Shown here piece after piece: positions 1 through 8,400 of a stretch of 35,625 nt of DNA. Each line of letters opens with the position of its first letter. The first letter of the stretch is position 1. The stretch is from Zelonia costaricensis (Eukaryota; Euglenozoa; Kinetoplastea; Trypanosomatida; Trypanosomatidae). Under the pieces are notes generated by a model. It saw only the letters and a program-made list of their open reading frames with translations. It did no database searches and had not been told where the DNA came from. The stretch lies in contig JASAOO010003280.1 in the NCBI GenBank assembly GCA_030849075.1, positions 1 to 35,625 of the forward strand. Reading direction: 5' to 3'. The position numbers and the translations under genes are program-made.

Positions 1-15
1 ACAGCCGCGGCACCA

Positions 16-80
16 CACCCCCACCCCCACCCCCACCCCCTCCTTCTCCTCCTTCCCAAAAAGAAAAGGAACCCACGCAG
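16..80 (+). promoter_or_regulatory. Polypyrimidine tract and candidate SL trans-splice acceptor of the BAR gene
   Basis: A C-rich pyrimidine tract (about 16-57, with CCCCCA-like repeats passing into CTCCTTCTCC) is followed by AG dinucleotides at 62-63 and 79-80, just before the ATG at 92. Pyrimidine tract followed by AG is the trypanosomatid signal for spliced-leader addition. The resulting 5' UTR would be about 28 or 11 nt. Which AG is used cannot be decided here. Confidence 0.55.
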
Positions 81-91
81 TCCATCTCACG

Positions 92-1162
92 ATGCCGCTC
101 TGCGCCAGTGCTCCTGCGACGGTCGACACCGACACGAACAGCCGCGGGCTGTTCCTGACCGATCTGGACAAGTGCATGAAGAACTTCAACGAGGCGCTGA
201 CGTCGACCATGAACTCGTACCGTGGTCTGCTGACGGCGTTTGACCAGGTGGCGCAGGTGTACGGCAACATTGCGCAGCAGTGCAGCGACGAGGCACGCAA
301 GCCGGTCGGCGATTTCCGCGAGGGCATGCGCAACTTGAAGGACAAGGGCGGCTTCGAGACCTTCAACAGCGAGATCCACAGCGGCACAATTGCCGTGATG
401 GACCCCGTCAGGCGGGACCTGAAGAAGGCGCTCAAGTCGTTCAAGAACCTGCACTCCAAGCAGAAGGAGTACGACTCCGTCCGCTTCAAGCTCGAGAAGA
501 CGGAGAAGTCGTACGCGAAGAAGGACAAGCCGCTGGCGCAGAGTGGCGGCTACAAGAAGACCGTTGCGAAGCGCGACAAGTCGAAATCGGCGTACGAGAA
601 GAGCCGCGACGACTTCGCAGAGGAGGTGACGGCGCTGCAGCTGACGACCAAGTCGGTGTTGCTGCAGTCGCTGAACAACTACCTCCACTGCACCGCCACG
701 TTCTGCGGGCAGCTGGAGGCGACCATGAACGGCTACCGCACTGACGTGGACAGCTACGGCGCCACTGCCATCCACGACACGAACATGGACAAGCTCAAGG
801 AGCGGGCCGCGGCGGAGTCGACCGCGCGCCGGGTGAAGCGGCAGAGCGCCGCCGGCTCGCAGGTCTACCCGACTGAGGGCGACTCCAAGTCGAACCCGAA
901 CAAGCATCCCAGCGTGCCGGCCACCGCGGACGACGACTTCTACCCAAAGAAGGAGAACGTGTCGGTGGAAAACGCACACCCGCAGCACCACGCCGGCGCC
1001 GACTCCGTGTTGCCCGTCCACCCGAAGCACGACGACGGCGTCCCCGACGAACACCCGGGGCAGCAGGCGCACGATGACCTGCGCCACATGTACGACAACG
1101 GTGCGGCCGCCGCGGACGACGGCGCGATGAACCCGCTGGCGCCAGGCGCGGCGGATGTGTAG
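92..1162 (+). CDS. BAR-domain-containing protein
   Basis: 356 residues. Residues ~20-240 are long amphipathic helices rich in Lys and Glu with the look of a BAR (Bin/Amphiphysin/Rvs) domain: an N-terminal helix (FNEALTSTMNSYRGLL), a Lys-rich middle (RRDLKKALKSFKNL, KLEKTEKSYAKKDK) and a third helix ending QLEATMNGYRTDV. BAR dimers bind and bend membranes, so a role in membrane remodelling or endocytic traffic is inferred. The tail (~250-356) is low-complexity, rich in His, Asp, Pro and Ala, and probably disordered. No SH3, PH or PX domain is visible. The start is the first ATG after the pyrimidine tract. It is the only + strand gene here and ends at a convergent strand switch. BAR family assignment is by fold-like pattern; the exact subtype is not determined. 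Confidence 0.85.
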   Translation: MPLCASAPATVDTDTNSRGLFLTDLDKCMKNFNEALTSTMNSYRGLLTAFDQVAQVYGNIAQQCSDEARKPVGDFREGMRNLKDKGGFETFNSEIHSGTIAVMDPVRRDLKKALKSFKNLHSKQKEYDSVRFKLEKTEKSYAKKDKPLAQSGGYKKTVAKRDKSKSAYEKSRDDFAEEVTALQLTTKSVLLQSLNNYLHCTATFCGQLEATMNGYRTDVDSYGATAIHDTNMDKLKERAAAESTARRVKRQSAAGSQVYPTEGDSKSNPNKHPSVPATADDDFYPKKENVSVENAHPQHHAGADSVLPVHPKHDDGVPDEHPGQQAHDDLRHMYDNGAAAADDGAMNPLAPGAADV

Positions 1163-1644
1163 CAGCATCGCGCATTGTTGGTTTCTTCTTTTCCCTTCTG
1201 GAGAGGGGGTGTACTCCTCTCCATTTTCTCCTTGCCACTACCCTCTCCCCTCCACGGGGGCTTCCGTGCTTCCTCTTCTCCATTACCACATCGTCACTCC
1301 GCCCGTTACCCGGATCGGCCCCCCTCCCCCCTTCGCTGTCACGCCGCTTCACGGGAGCCCTTTTGCATGACTTCGCAAAATGCCACGTCGCTGCACCAGC
1401 GTTCGCTCCGCGGTTCACCGCCTTCACCCCCCCTCCCCCGGCCCCACTTGTTCCACCGGTTTGCGGAGACGCACAGACGCATGCGCGCGGACAGACGTCC
1501 CCACACAGAGAGAGAGAGGTCCTCGCGATGTATGCCTCCCACCCCCCTCCCCAATCTTTCTTGCTTCCCTACCCCCTTGTTTGCTGGCCTCTCCCAGGTG
1601 TGATGCAAAGGAGTGGGGTATGCGGTCGGTGCAGCTCTTCATTG

Positions 1645-1645
1645 N
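1645..1645. other. Undetermined base (N)
   Basis: A single n lies in the strand-switch region (ATTGnCCCTT). It is a base-call or assembly uncertainty outside any gene. Flanking sequence shows no obvious duplication. Confidence 0.95.
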
Positions 1646-1670
1646 CCCTTGGTGGCGCACGTGCGCATTC

Positions 1671-1679
1671 TTTTTTTTT
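1671..1679 (+). terminator. T9 run downstream of the + strand unit
   Basis: Nine consecutive T on the + strand about 510 nt past the BAR stop codon. T-runs are associated with Pol II and Pol III termination in trypanosomatids, but short runs are also common by chance in these spacers, so the role is inferred from its position only. Confidence 0.25.
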
Positions 1680-1958
1680 CTTGTTGTGCAGTGATGCGCG
1701 CGTGACTTGCGCCTCACCCTGTTTTGGATTGCTTGTGCTGACTATTCTGTTGTGGGGCGGGAACGGAGAGGCAGACGCGGTAGCGAAGCCCCCGCAGCGT
1801 GGGTGGAGAAGGGGGCGTCTGGCTCGTGCGGGCGCGGGGGCAGCAGCGCTGCTACAGCGCCTTCCCCGTTCGCCGACAGGAGCCGTCCCACCGCCCCTTC
1901 TACCGGTCAAACCCCCCGCCCCACACACACACGCCTGGCACAGCCCCACGCGACAAAC

Positions 1959-2155
1959 AAAAAAAAAGGGATATGGTGCGCCTTTCGCGTTTTACGTACG
2001 AGGAGGAAGAGAAAACACAAACAGCACGAAGAAGTGCACATGGCGCGGGACAGCAACGAGGAGGGCGTGGGTGCAGGCGGTCGTCGCTGCCCACAACCTT
2101 GCCAAGTGCCCGTGATGCCCCCGAAGGCGGTCTAGAGGAAAGAATAAAAAAAAAA
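1959..2155 (-). terminator. Two T-runs downstream of the - strand unit
   Basis: Runs of 9 A (1959-1967) and 10 A (2146-2155) on the + strand read as T9 and T10 in the - strand transcript, about 490-680 nt past the TTLL12-like stop. Together with the + strand T9 at 1671 they give each converging unit its own T-runs. A termination function is inference. Confidence 0.25.
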
Positions 2156-2242
2156 GAGCACCGCGGTAATGGTGCCTGCATGCCGGCCACTTCATGAGTA
2201 GCATCGCTGGCGGGGTTGCCCGACCCACTGCACGAGCAAATG

Positions 2243-2460
2243 CCACCACCAACCACCCCCCACCCCGCCCCCCCCCCTTCCACCGCCGCCGCGGCCCTTC
2301 GCAACGCCCCACCCCGGGCCCGGCCCTGGCGCGCGCCGGAGGGCTGGGCTTGGCCGAGGCCCTAAGCGGGGGCCCAGGGTGAGGCCTGGGGGGGGTGGGC
2401 AGTGGCGGTGGCGGTAGGCGGGGTGGCAGCCGGGGGAGGGGGGGTGGGTGGTGTCGTGGG
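2243..2460. repeat. GC-rich imperfect inverted repeat with C-tract and G-tract arms
   Basis: The left arm (2243-2318) is almost pure C/A with C-tracts up to ten. The right arm (2367-2460) is its rough mirror with G-tracts (runs of 5 to 9 G). The outer ends complement each other (CACCACCAACCACCCCCC on the left, CCCCCCTCCC-like reverse complement of GGGTGGGTGGTG on the right), and an inner CCCTGG (near 2323-2328) faces CCAGGG (near 2374-2379). The centre is highly GC-rich (GGCGCGCGCC). It could form a cruciform, or G-quadruplexes on opposite strands in the two arms. Pairing was judged by eye. Confidence 0.5.
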
Positions 2461-2640
2461 GCCTTCCCTGCGCAGAGGCCTTCGCTGTTGGCGGGCGCGT
2501 TGCCAACTTGTGGTTTCTTCTTTTCTTCGCTTCTTTTTTTCGTGTGACGGGGCGACAGACCGGCCAACAAGGGCAGAACGCCCTCGCGTTGATTACTCAT
2601 ACACACACACACACTCAGTGGGAAAGGGGGCGGGGGTGCC

Positions 2641-4689
2641 TCAGAGCGGTGTCGCGTTGGTGGGGGTGCCGAAGCAGAGGGTGGTGAGGGCGTCCTCGAA
2701 GAAGGACGGGTAGTGCTGCAGGGCGGCGCTGCAGTCGACCTGCTCGCCAAAGCCCAGCAGCACCGGCGAGACCGCACCGGCTGTGTGGAGCAGCAGCAGC
2801 TGGAACTGCGCGTCCCACACGGCCCCGAGACGGGCGTGGTCGACGCCGCTCATCGGCGCCACCGCCGCGAGAAGAGCCCTGACCGTCTCGCGCACGGCGG
2901 GCAGCACCTCGGCAGCCCACACATCCGCACGGCCGACGAGCGCGGCAAGCTGTGTCTCCACCACGCACCCGGCCAGCGACTCACCGCACATCGGCGCAGC
3001 AGCTGCTGCCGTCGACGTCGTGCCCTCCGCGAAGGAGGCCCAGCTGAACGAGTGCAGGTACGCCTGTAGCGCCGTCGTGCTCGACTGCAGCGAGCGCACG
3101 AGCACTGGAAAGTGCAGCACCATGCGGGTGCCGGCCGCCAGCGTCAGCGCCTCCGCGTCGTGCACGCGCCGCAGGCACAGCGCCGCCGTCTCGGCAACGC
3201 GCACCACCTCACGCACGCGAGGCCAACCGTCCAGCGCTACAGGGCCCCAAACCCGTCGGCCGTCCTCGCCGAGCAGCTCCCACGTCGCTCCGCCACCGCG
3301 GCCATCGGTGCCGCCCTCCTCCACGGCGCTCCCGATCAACTCGCGCAGCTGCGTGACGCCGTCGAGGTGGTCGGCGACGAGCGGCGTTTTGCCCACGGCC
3401 ACCTGCAGCAGCGCCGCCAGGTTGCGCGGGACGGCCAGCTGCGCCTGCTCCGGCAGGTGCACGAGAAGGCGCGCGCTGGCGAAGTCACCGGCGCCGCGGA
3501 AGACGTGGTGGGCCATCCACACCACCGCCGCCTCACTCGGCAGCGAGACGAGGCGAAACGCCGCAGTCGCACCCTCGCTCGTTGGCGCCGCCGCCGCTCG
3601 CCCCCCGAAGGAGGCACTCCCGGCGAGGGCGGCTGCCACCCCGCGGTGGCTGACATACACGGGGATCGTCGTCGCCGGCTGCGGCTCCTGCTGCGCACCC
3701 GCCGTGCCCGCGGACAGCGCGAGCGATAGCGGCGGGTGCACTGCGCCGGTGCCGCCCTCAACCACGTCGCTGACTCCGTCCCGTCGCCGCCCGCCCAGGG
3801 CCTCGCGCGCGGCTGCGGCGATGGCCTCCCGCACAGCGCGCTGCGCCGCGACGTGGGCCTGCTGGCGGTAGTGCGACTGCCACGCCGCACGGCACGCGAG
3901 CACGACATCGACCGGCGGCGGCTCGCCCGACCACGTCTCGTACAGGACGCGTGACACGGCGTCGGTGCCGTACGCCTCGAAGCGGTGCCGCGGCCGTCGC
4001 GTCAGCACCGCCCCCGCCTCCACCGGCGCCGTCACCCACAGCAGCGACAGCACGCACTGCTGCGCCGCGAAGTAGAAGGGCAGCGTGAGCAGCCGCGTGT
4101 TCACCGCCTCTGGGTCAAAGCTGCTGTTCAGGGCGCTGCCGATCTCGTCGGCGACAAACCAGTAGTGCCGCTGCGCGTCGTCGTGCCGCGGGTTGAGCAG
4201 CTCGTAGCTCTCCACGTACGGCCATAGGTGCGCCACCAGCCGGTCCACCTGCCGCTCCACCGACGCCGCCGTCGCCTCGTCCGCCTGCGGCTCCTGCTCA
4301 AGTCGGACGATCGTGGCCAGGCGGTCGCGCAGGGCGGCGTTGCGCAGCAGCTCGTCTCGCAGCGTCGGAAGCTGGAAGGTGCAGCAGTGGTCGACGAGCC
4401 AGATGTCCTCCTCGGGGTGCAGGTCGCGACTGGCGACGAGGTAGTAGCCGGGGTACGTCTGCGCCGACGTCGGCGTCGCCGCATCGCCAGCACCACTGGT
4501 GTCGTCGTCGTCCGTGTCGCTGCCCGAGAGAGCCGCGCTGCGTGGCCAACGCGCGAGCGAGAAGCTGAGCCCCGAGTCGAACACGCTGTGCTGGATTTTG
4601 TCAAAGAGGCGGCGATGCAGCCGCGCCGGCACCGCGTTCGCGAGCAGCCAGCTCTGCAGTGCATCCTGGAACTCCGCGTACGTCTGCAT
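2641..4689 (-). CDS. TTLL12: TTLL12-like protein (divergent tubulin-tyrosine-ligase family, probably catalytically inactive)
   Basis: 682 residues. The N-terminal third matches the TTLL12 pattern: a helix around 19-40 (AVPARLHRRLF...SVFDSG), then IWLVDH (96-101) and YWFVADEIGS (176-185), the SET-like region of TTLL12. The extreme C-terminus also matches, with VDCSAALQHYPSFF (651-664) where TTLL12 has its conserved DC...YHPTFF block. Between them the ATP-grasp core is badly eroded: no WxxKPxN-type lysine motif, no KFDIR-type motif, and LLGFGEQ (644-650) where active ligases have a metal-binding EVNxNP-type motif. So fold kept, catalysis probably lost (inference). Start chosen at 4689 because an SL acceptor (4775) lies inside the longer frame that opens at 4956; that extension is Pro/His low-complexity. 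It is the last gene of its unit. Assignment rests on remembered family pattern, not a search. Confidence 0.72.
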   Translation of the reverse strand: MQTYAEFQDALQSWLLANAVPARLHRRLFDKIQHSVFDSGLSFSLARWPRSAALSGSDTDDDDTSGAGDAATPTSAQTYPGYYLVASRDLHPEEDIWLVDHCCTFQLPTLRDELLRNAALRDRLATIVRLEQEPQADEATAASVERQVDRLVAHLWPYVESYELLNPRHDDAQRHYWFVADEIGSALNSSFDPEAVNTRLLTLPFYFAAQQCVLSLLWVTAPVEAGAVLTRRPRHRFEAYGTDAVSRVLYETWSGEPPPVDVVLACRAAWQSHYRQQAHVAAQRAVREAIAAAAREALGGRRRDGVSDVVEGGTGAVHPPLSLALSAGTAGAQQEPQPATTIPVYVSHRGVAAALAGSASFGGRAAAAPTSEGATAAFRLVSLPSEAAVVWMAHHVFRGAGDFASARLLVHLPEQAQLAVPRNLAALLQVAVGKTPLVADHLDGVTQLRELIGSAVEEGGTDGRGGGATWELLGEDGRRVWGPVALDGWPRVREVVRVAETAALCLRRVHDAEALTLAAGTRMVLHFPVLVRSLQSSTTALQAYLHSFSWASFAEGTTSTAAAAAPMCGESLAGCVVETQLAALVGRADVWAAEVLPAVRETVRALLAAVAPMSGVDHARLGAVWDAQFQLLLLHTAGAVSPVLLGFGEQVDCSAALQHYPSFFEDALTTLCFGTPTNATPL

Positions 4690-4774
4690 GACGTGCCGCG
4701 GTTGCCTGTGTTTGTGTGTCGGTGTAGGAGGGGGGGGGGAAGGGGGGAATGGCGGTGCAGGGGTGTCTGTGCGA

Positions 4775-4807
4775 CTGCCAGGCGGCCAAAAAAAAGAAAG
4801 GAAGGGA
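4775..4807 (-). promoter_or_regulatory. Polypyrimidine tract and SL acceptor of the TTLL12-like gene
   Basis: On the - strand TCCCTTCCTTTCTTTTTTTT (+ coordinates 4807-4788) is followed by GGCCGCCTGGCAG, AG at 4776-4775. This strong acceptor gives an 86-nt 5' UTR to the ATG at 4689 and decides the start, since it lies inside the frame that could begin at 4956. Confidence 0.6.
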
Positions 4808-5451
4808 CCGCGGTGCGCAAGTAAGGCTCGCTGACGGCGGTGCAGATGCCGGGGCGGGGGCAAGGAGTGGCCCGCAGGCAGCGGCGCCGGTGGTCTGCGC
4901 AGGTTCTGGAGTGTGTGCGGTGGACGTGATGCGGCGGAAAGTAGAGCGCAAGACAAGAGTGAGGGGGAGAAGAAGGCGATGGAGTTGACACGAGGGAGCT
5001 GCGGACGGTGAATACACCGCGTCGCGTAGGCAGGAAGAGGGAGGCCTGAGGGGGGGGGGACAGGGGCGTCAGTTCACATCCGCTCTCAACACGCAGCTGT
5101 CGCTCGCAGCAGACGCCTGTTCGAGTGCCACCGCGCGACTCTACTCGCTTCACAAGGGGCCGTTATTGTCGCATGCTCTGTCAACAGCGCATCGGTCAAT
5201 AGTGGTGGAGCACGGGTGCTCAGAACCTACATCGGGGAAACCGGCGAAAGGAAGGGATGGGGGGGAGGAGGTGGAACATCAGCGCTGCCTCGACGAGACA
5301 AACGCGAAAACAACAAGAGGGACGAGAGTACAACGCCGAAGGACGCTGCACGCCGACGCCAAAAAAAAAAAAAAAAAAGATAACCACACACACACACACA
5401 CAAACTCACTCTTCGCTTTTCATTTTCCTCTAATGCCTCCGTGGAGCCTGC
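4808..5451 (-). other. Spacer between DHC2 and the TTLL12-like gene, with A18 and CA microsatellite
   Basis: No protein gene. It holds the DHC2 3' UTR and upstream region of the next gene. On the + strand, A18 (5361-5378) is followed by CA repeats (about 5385-5401). Read on the - strand this is a TG repeat, then T18, then an AG at 5347-5346, which could serve as a second, distal SL acceptor for the TTLL12-like mRNA or as the polyadenylation-coupling tract for DHC2. Confidence 0.6.
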
Positions 5452-8400
5452 TCACACGCTCATCAGGTAGCACGCGACACCGTTCAGGGCGGCCCGCGTC
5501 ACCTCCGCGTCGCTGGTGCAGCGCAGGCGCAGTGGGAAGATGGTGGTCTGGCGCTCCGCGTCCGCGTATACAGGGACGACGGCGGTGGCGCTGGACGACT
5601 CCACCTTGCTCGCCGGCACCCACGCCACCTTGACGTCGCTGATGAGCTGCACCGACGACGGCGAGTTCGCCTGCACAGTGGCGAGGGTGCCTTCGCTGGA
5701 CAGGTCGGCGCCCTGCAGGACTAGGCTCTTGCACGACACCGTCACGACGACGCTGGCGTGGGCGACCTTTTCCATGGAGGCGACAAGGACGAGGTCAACG
5801 AGCGGCGCCTTGGTGACCCGCGCTGTGTGCTGTCGCAGCGCGTTGAAGAAGGTCTGCGGCCGGAGCAGCGACGAGAGGTCCACCGTCCCCGACGCGCTGA
5901 AGGCGGCCTTCGCGCTCGCGCGTGTCGTGCTGTACTTGCGCCACAGCAGCGCGAGCCACATCTTCGCCTCGAGCGGGCCGTCCATGCGGTCGAGCCAGCG
6001 GCTCGGCATGCGGCCGCTCATCAGCTCCGTCGCCTCTGCGCGCAGGGCCGCATCGGGGATGATGCTGCCCTCCGCGACGCCGTGCAGGGTGTCGAAGAAC
6101 GCCGTGAGGTCCTTGATGAGCGCGACGAGCAGGTTGACCTCGCTGAGGTAGAAGACCTCCATCGGCTCAGGGTTGGCGTTGGGGCTCGCCAGCGGCTGCG
6201 GCACCCCCTTGCCGGCCACCCCGCTGCTCTTCCACACCTCCATGACAGGCGTCAGCCGCTCCCGCCACTGCTCCCCGCCCGTCTGCGCCGTGCTCTCGGT
6301 CTTGCACAGCTCGCGCAGCGACTCCCGCATGGCGTGCGCCACCTCCTCCTGCACCGTGCGGTCCGCGTTGTCGCACAGGCACAGCAGCGATGGCGGGTCG
6401 ACGTCGGGCATCTTCTTGCCCAGCATCTGCACGACCTTGCCGTGGTCGCCGGCAGACGCCAGCGTCACGCCGGGGAAGAGCGCGGTCCGCTCCTTGAGCA
6501 GCACCCCCTCGTTGAAGCATGTCTGGATCAGCAGCTGCAGCACCTTCGCGTCCGCCGCGTTCTCCAGCCGGCCGCCGTACAGGCAGTTCTCCAGGAACCC
6601 CGTCAGCGTCACCCAGTCCAGCGTGGGCCGCTTCGTCAGGCTCGTCAGGACGTCGGTGGCGGTCTTCAGGTCAGCCGGCGAGAACTCGTAGAACTTGGAC
6701 CAGCCCTGCGGCACGTAGGTGCGGCGCTCCTGCACCACCGCGTGGAACCAGGCCAGGCCGAAGAGCAGCCGCGCGCCGTTCGGTGACTGCGCGGCGAGGA
6801 AGGCGCTGTCCCAGAGGCTGTACGTGCGCAGCAGGTTCTGCTTCACCCCCGGCGGCGCCTCGACCGCGACCTTGTTCGACATGCGCAGCAGCACACTCGG
6901 GAAGAGGTCGTGCTGCTCCGTCGTGATGATGAGGCGGAAGTCAGCGTGCGGCGCCGGCATCGAGCACAGCTCATTCTCCAGCACCGACGCCCAGCCCAGC
7001 ACCAGGTGCAGGTTCTTAAGCAGCAGCCAGTCACCCTGCACCGCGCAGCGCCGCAGCTGCTGCATGGCGTTGTCGGTCTGCCCGCCACCGAGCGCGAGCT
7101 GCACGAAGCGCTCCTTGCCCACGAGGTGGTTCGCGATGTCCTGAATCTCCATGCTCGGGTCGGCGCCGCTGGAGGTGACGAGCAGCACCGGCGTGCTGCT
7201 ACGGCTTTCCAGAATCGTCTCCTCGAGCGACATGACCGGCGCCAGCGCGGGCAGCTCCAGCTTCTGCAGGATGATGTGCATCGCCGTGGCGGACATCCGG
7301 TCGGGACGGAACGTGTTGATCCACAGCAGCTTCTCCATGTCCGACACGGTGCCGTTCTCTTCCCCGCCGCACACAATCGTGGCGAGCTGCGTCTCGGGCG
7401 CCGGCGAGTTCATCAGCGTCGCCCAGCGATTCAGCTCCGCGACGCGCCAGCGCTCCACCAGGGCCTGCCCCGCCGCACTGGACAGGATGCTGGCGTACTT
7501 GATCTTGCTCGACAGCGGCGCCCACGGCGGCAGCTGCGAGTCGGTGACGGCCGTCACGTTCGTGACGGTGCCGACGAGGGCGTCCCAGAGGCTCTGCGGG
7601 TACTCGGCCGGCCACAGGCCGTGTAGAACGTGCAGGCCAAAGGTGACGCGGTCCTGCTTGAGCAGCCCGCGCGCGACGCTGTGAAAGCACGTCTTGGTGA
7701 AGCTCGCAATGAGGGCCCGCACCTTGGCGGCGGCGTCGTCGCTGCCCTTGTACGCCTTGAGGGTGTGCGTGAAGAGCGCGATGTAGTCGCTGATGCCGTA
7801 CTGGTACATGCGGTTGAGGGTCTCCATGTCGCGCACGATGAAGAAGAGCACGGCGCCGTGGTGGGCGAAGGGGCGGTACACCTCGCGCTTCTCGTCCAAC
7901 TCCATCTGCAGCTCGTGCGAGCGCGCCAGCGACTGCTGGATCTGCGACGCCTGCACCTTCACCTCGTTGAGCGACTTGATCAGCTTCGTGTTCTCGAGCA
8001 GGTTGCCCTGCGACTCCGCGAGGTCGCCCAGCAGGCGCTCCTCGAGCTTGCTGAGCTGCAGCTGCAGCGCCTCCTCGTCCTTGAGCAGCTCGACCTTCTG
8101 CTTCTCCAGCTCCGGCCGCTCGTGCTGCAGCGTGACGCCCAGCAGCTGCCCCTCAAGGCCGAGACTGGTCACGGAGAAGTTGACCTCGGTGACGAGCGCC
8201 GCGGCGCCAGGGGGGAGGTGCAGCTCCGCCTGCCGCGAGAAGAGCAGGATGCGGAAGTTGTCCTGCCACTCCACCGCCTTGTTGCCCACCTGCACGACGC
8301 GCTTCGCGCCGGCGGAGACGAGGTCGCGGCGCAGCACCGTGTACAGCAGCGGCGCGATGTCGGACACCTCGGTCACGATCAGCGTCTTGCCGAAGCGGAT

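Larger units (their letters stand above)
1163..2640. other. Convergent strand-switch region between two polycistronic units
   Basis: The BAR gene (+) ends at 1162 and the TTLL12-like gene (-) ends at 2641, so transcription converges here. No credible gene is seen in these 1.48 kb: open frames are short, overlapping in many frames and compositionally biased. The interval contains pyrimidine-rich sequence (1163-1620), homopolymer T-runs for each direction, an N at 1645, and a GC-rich inverted-repeat-like block (2243-2460). In Leishmania, convergent switch regions are known as Pol II termination sites and are often rich in base J. Base J or histone variants cannot be seen from sequence. No tRNA-like box A/box B arrangement was found. 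Confidence 0.8.

Noticed and set aside
1175..2713. Several overlapping open frames on both strands of the strand-switch region
   Set aside because: All frames stay open because of C/G bias; translations are Pro/Arg/Gly/Ser-rich with no domain, and some cross the N.
4690..4956. N-terminal extension of the TTLL12-like protein to an ATG at 4956
   Set aside because: Extension is Pro/His/Arg low-complexity and contains a strong SL acceptor at 4775, so it would not be in the mature mRNA.
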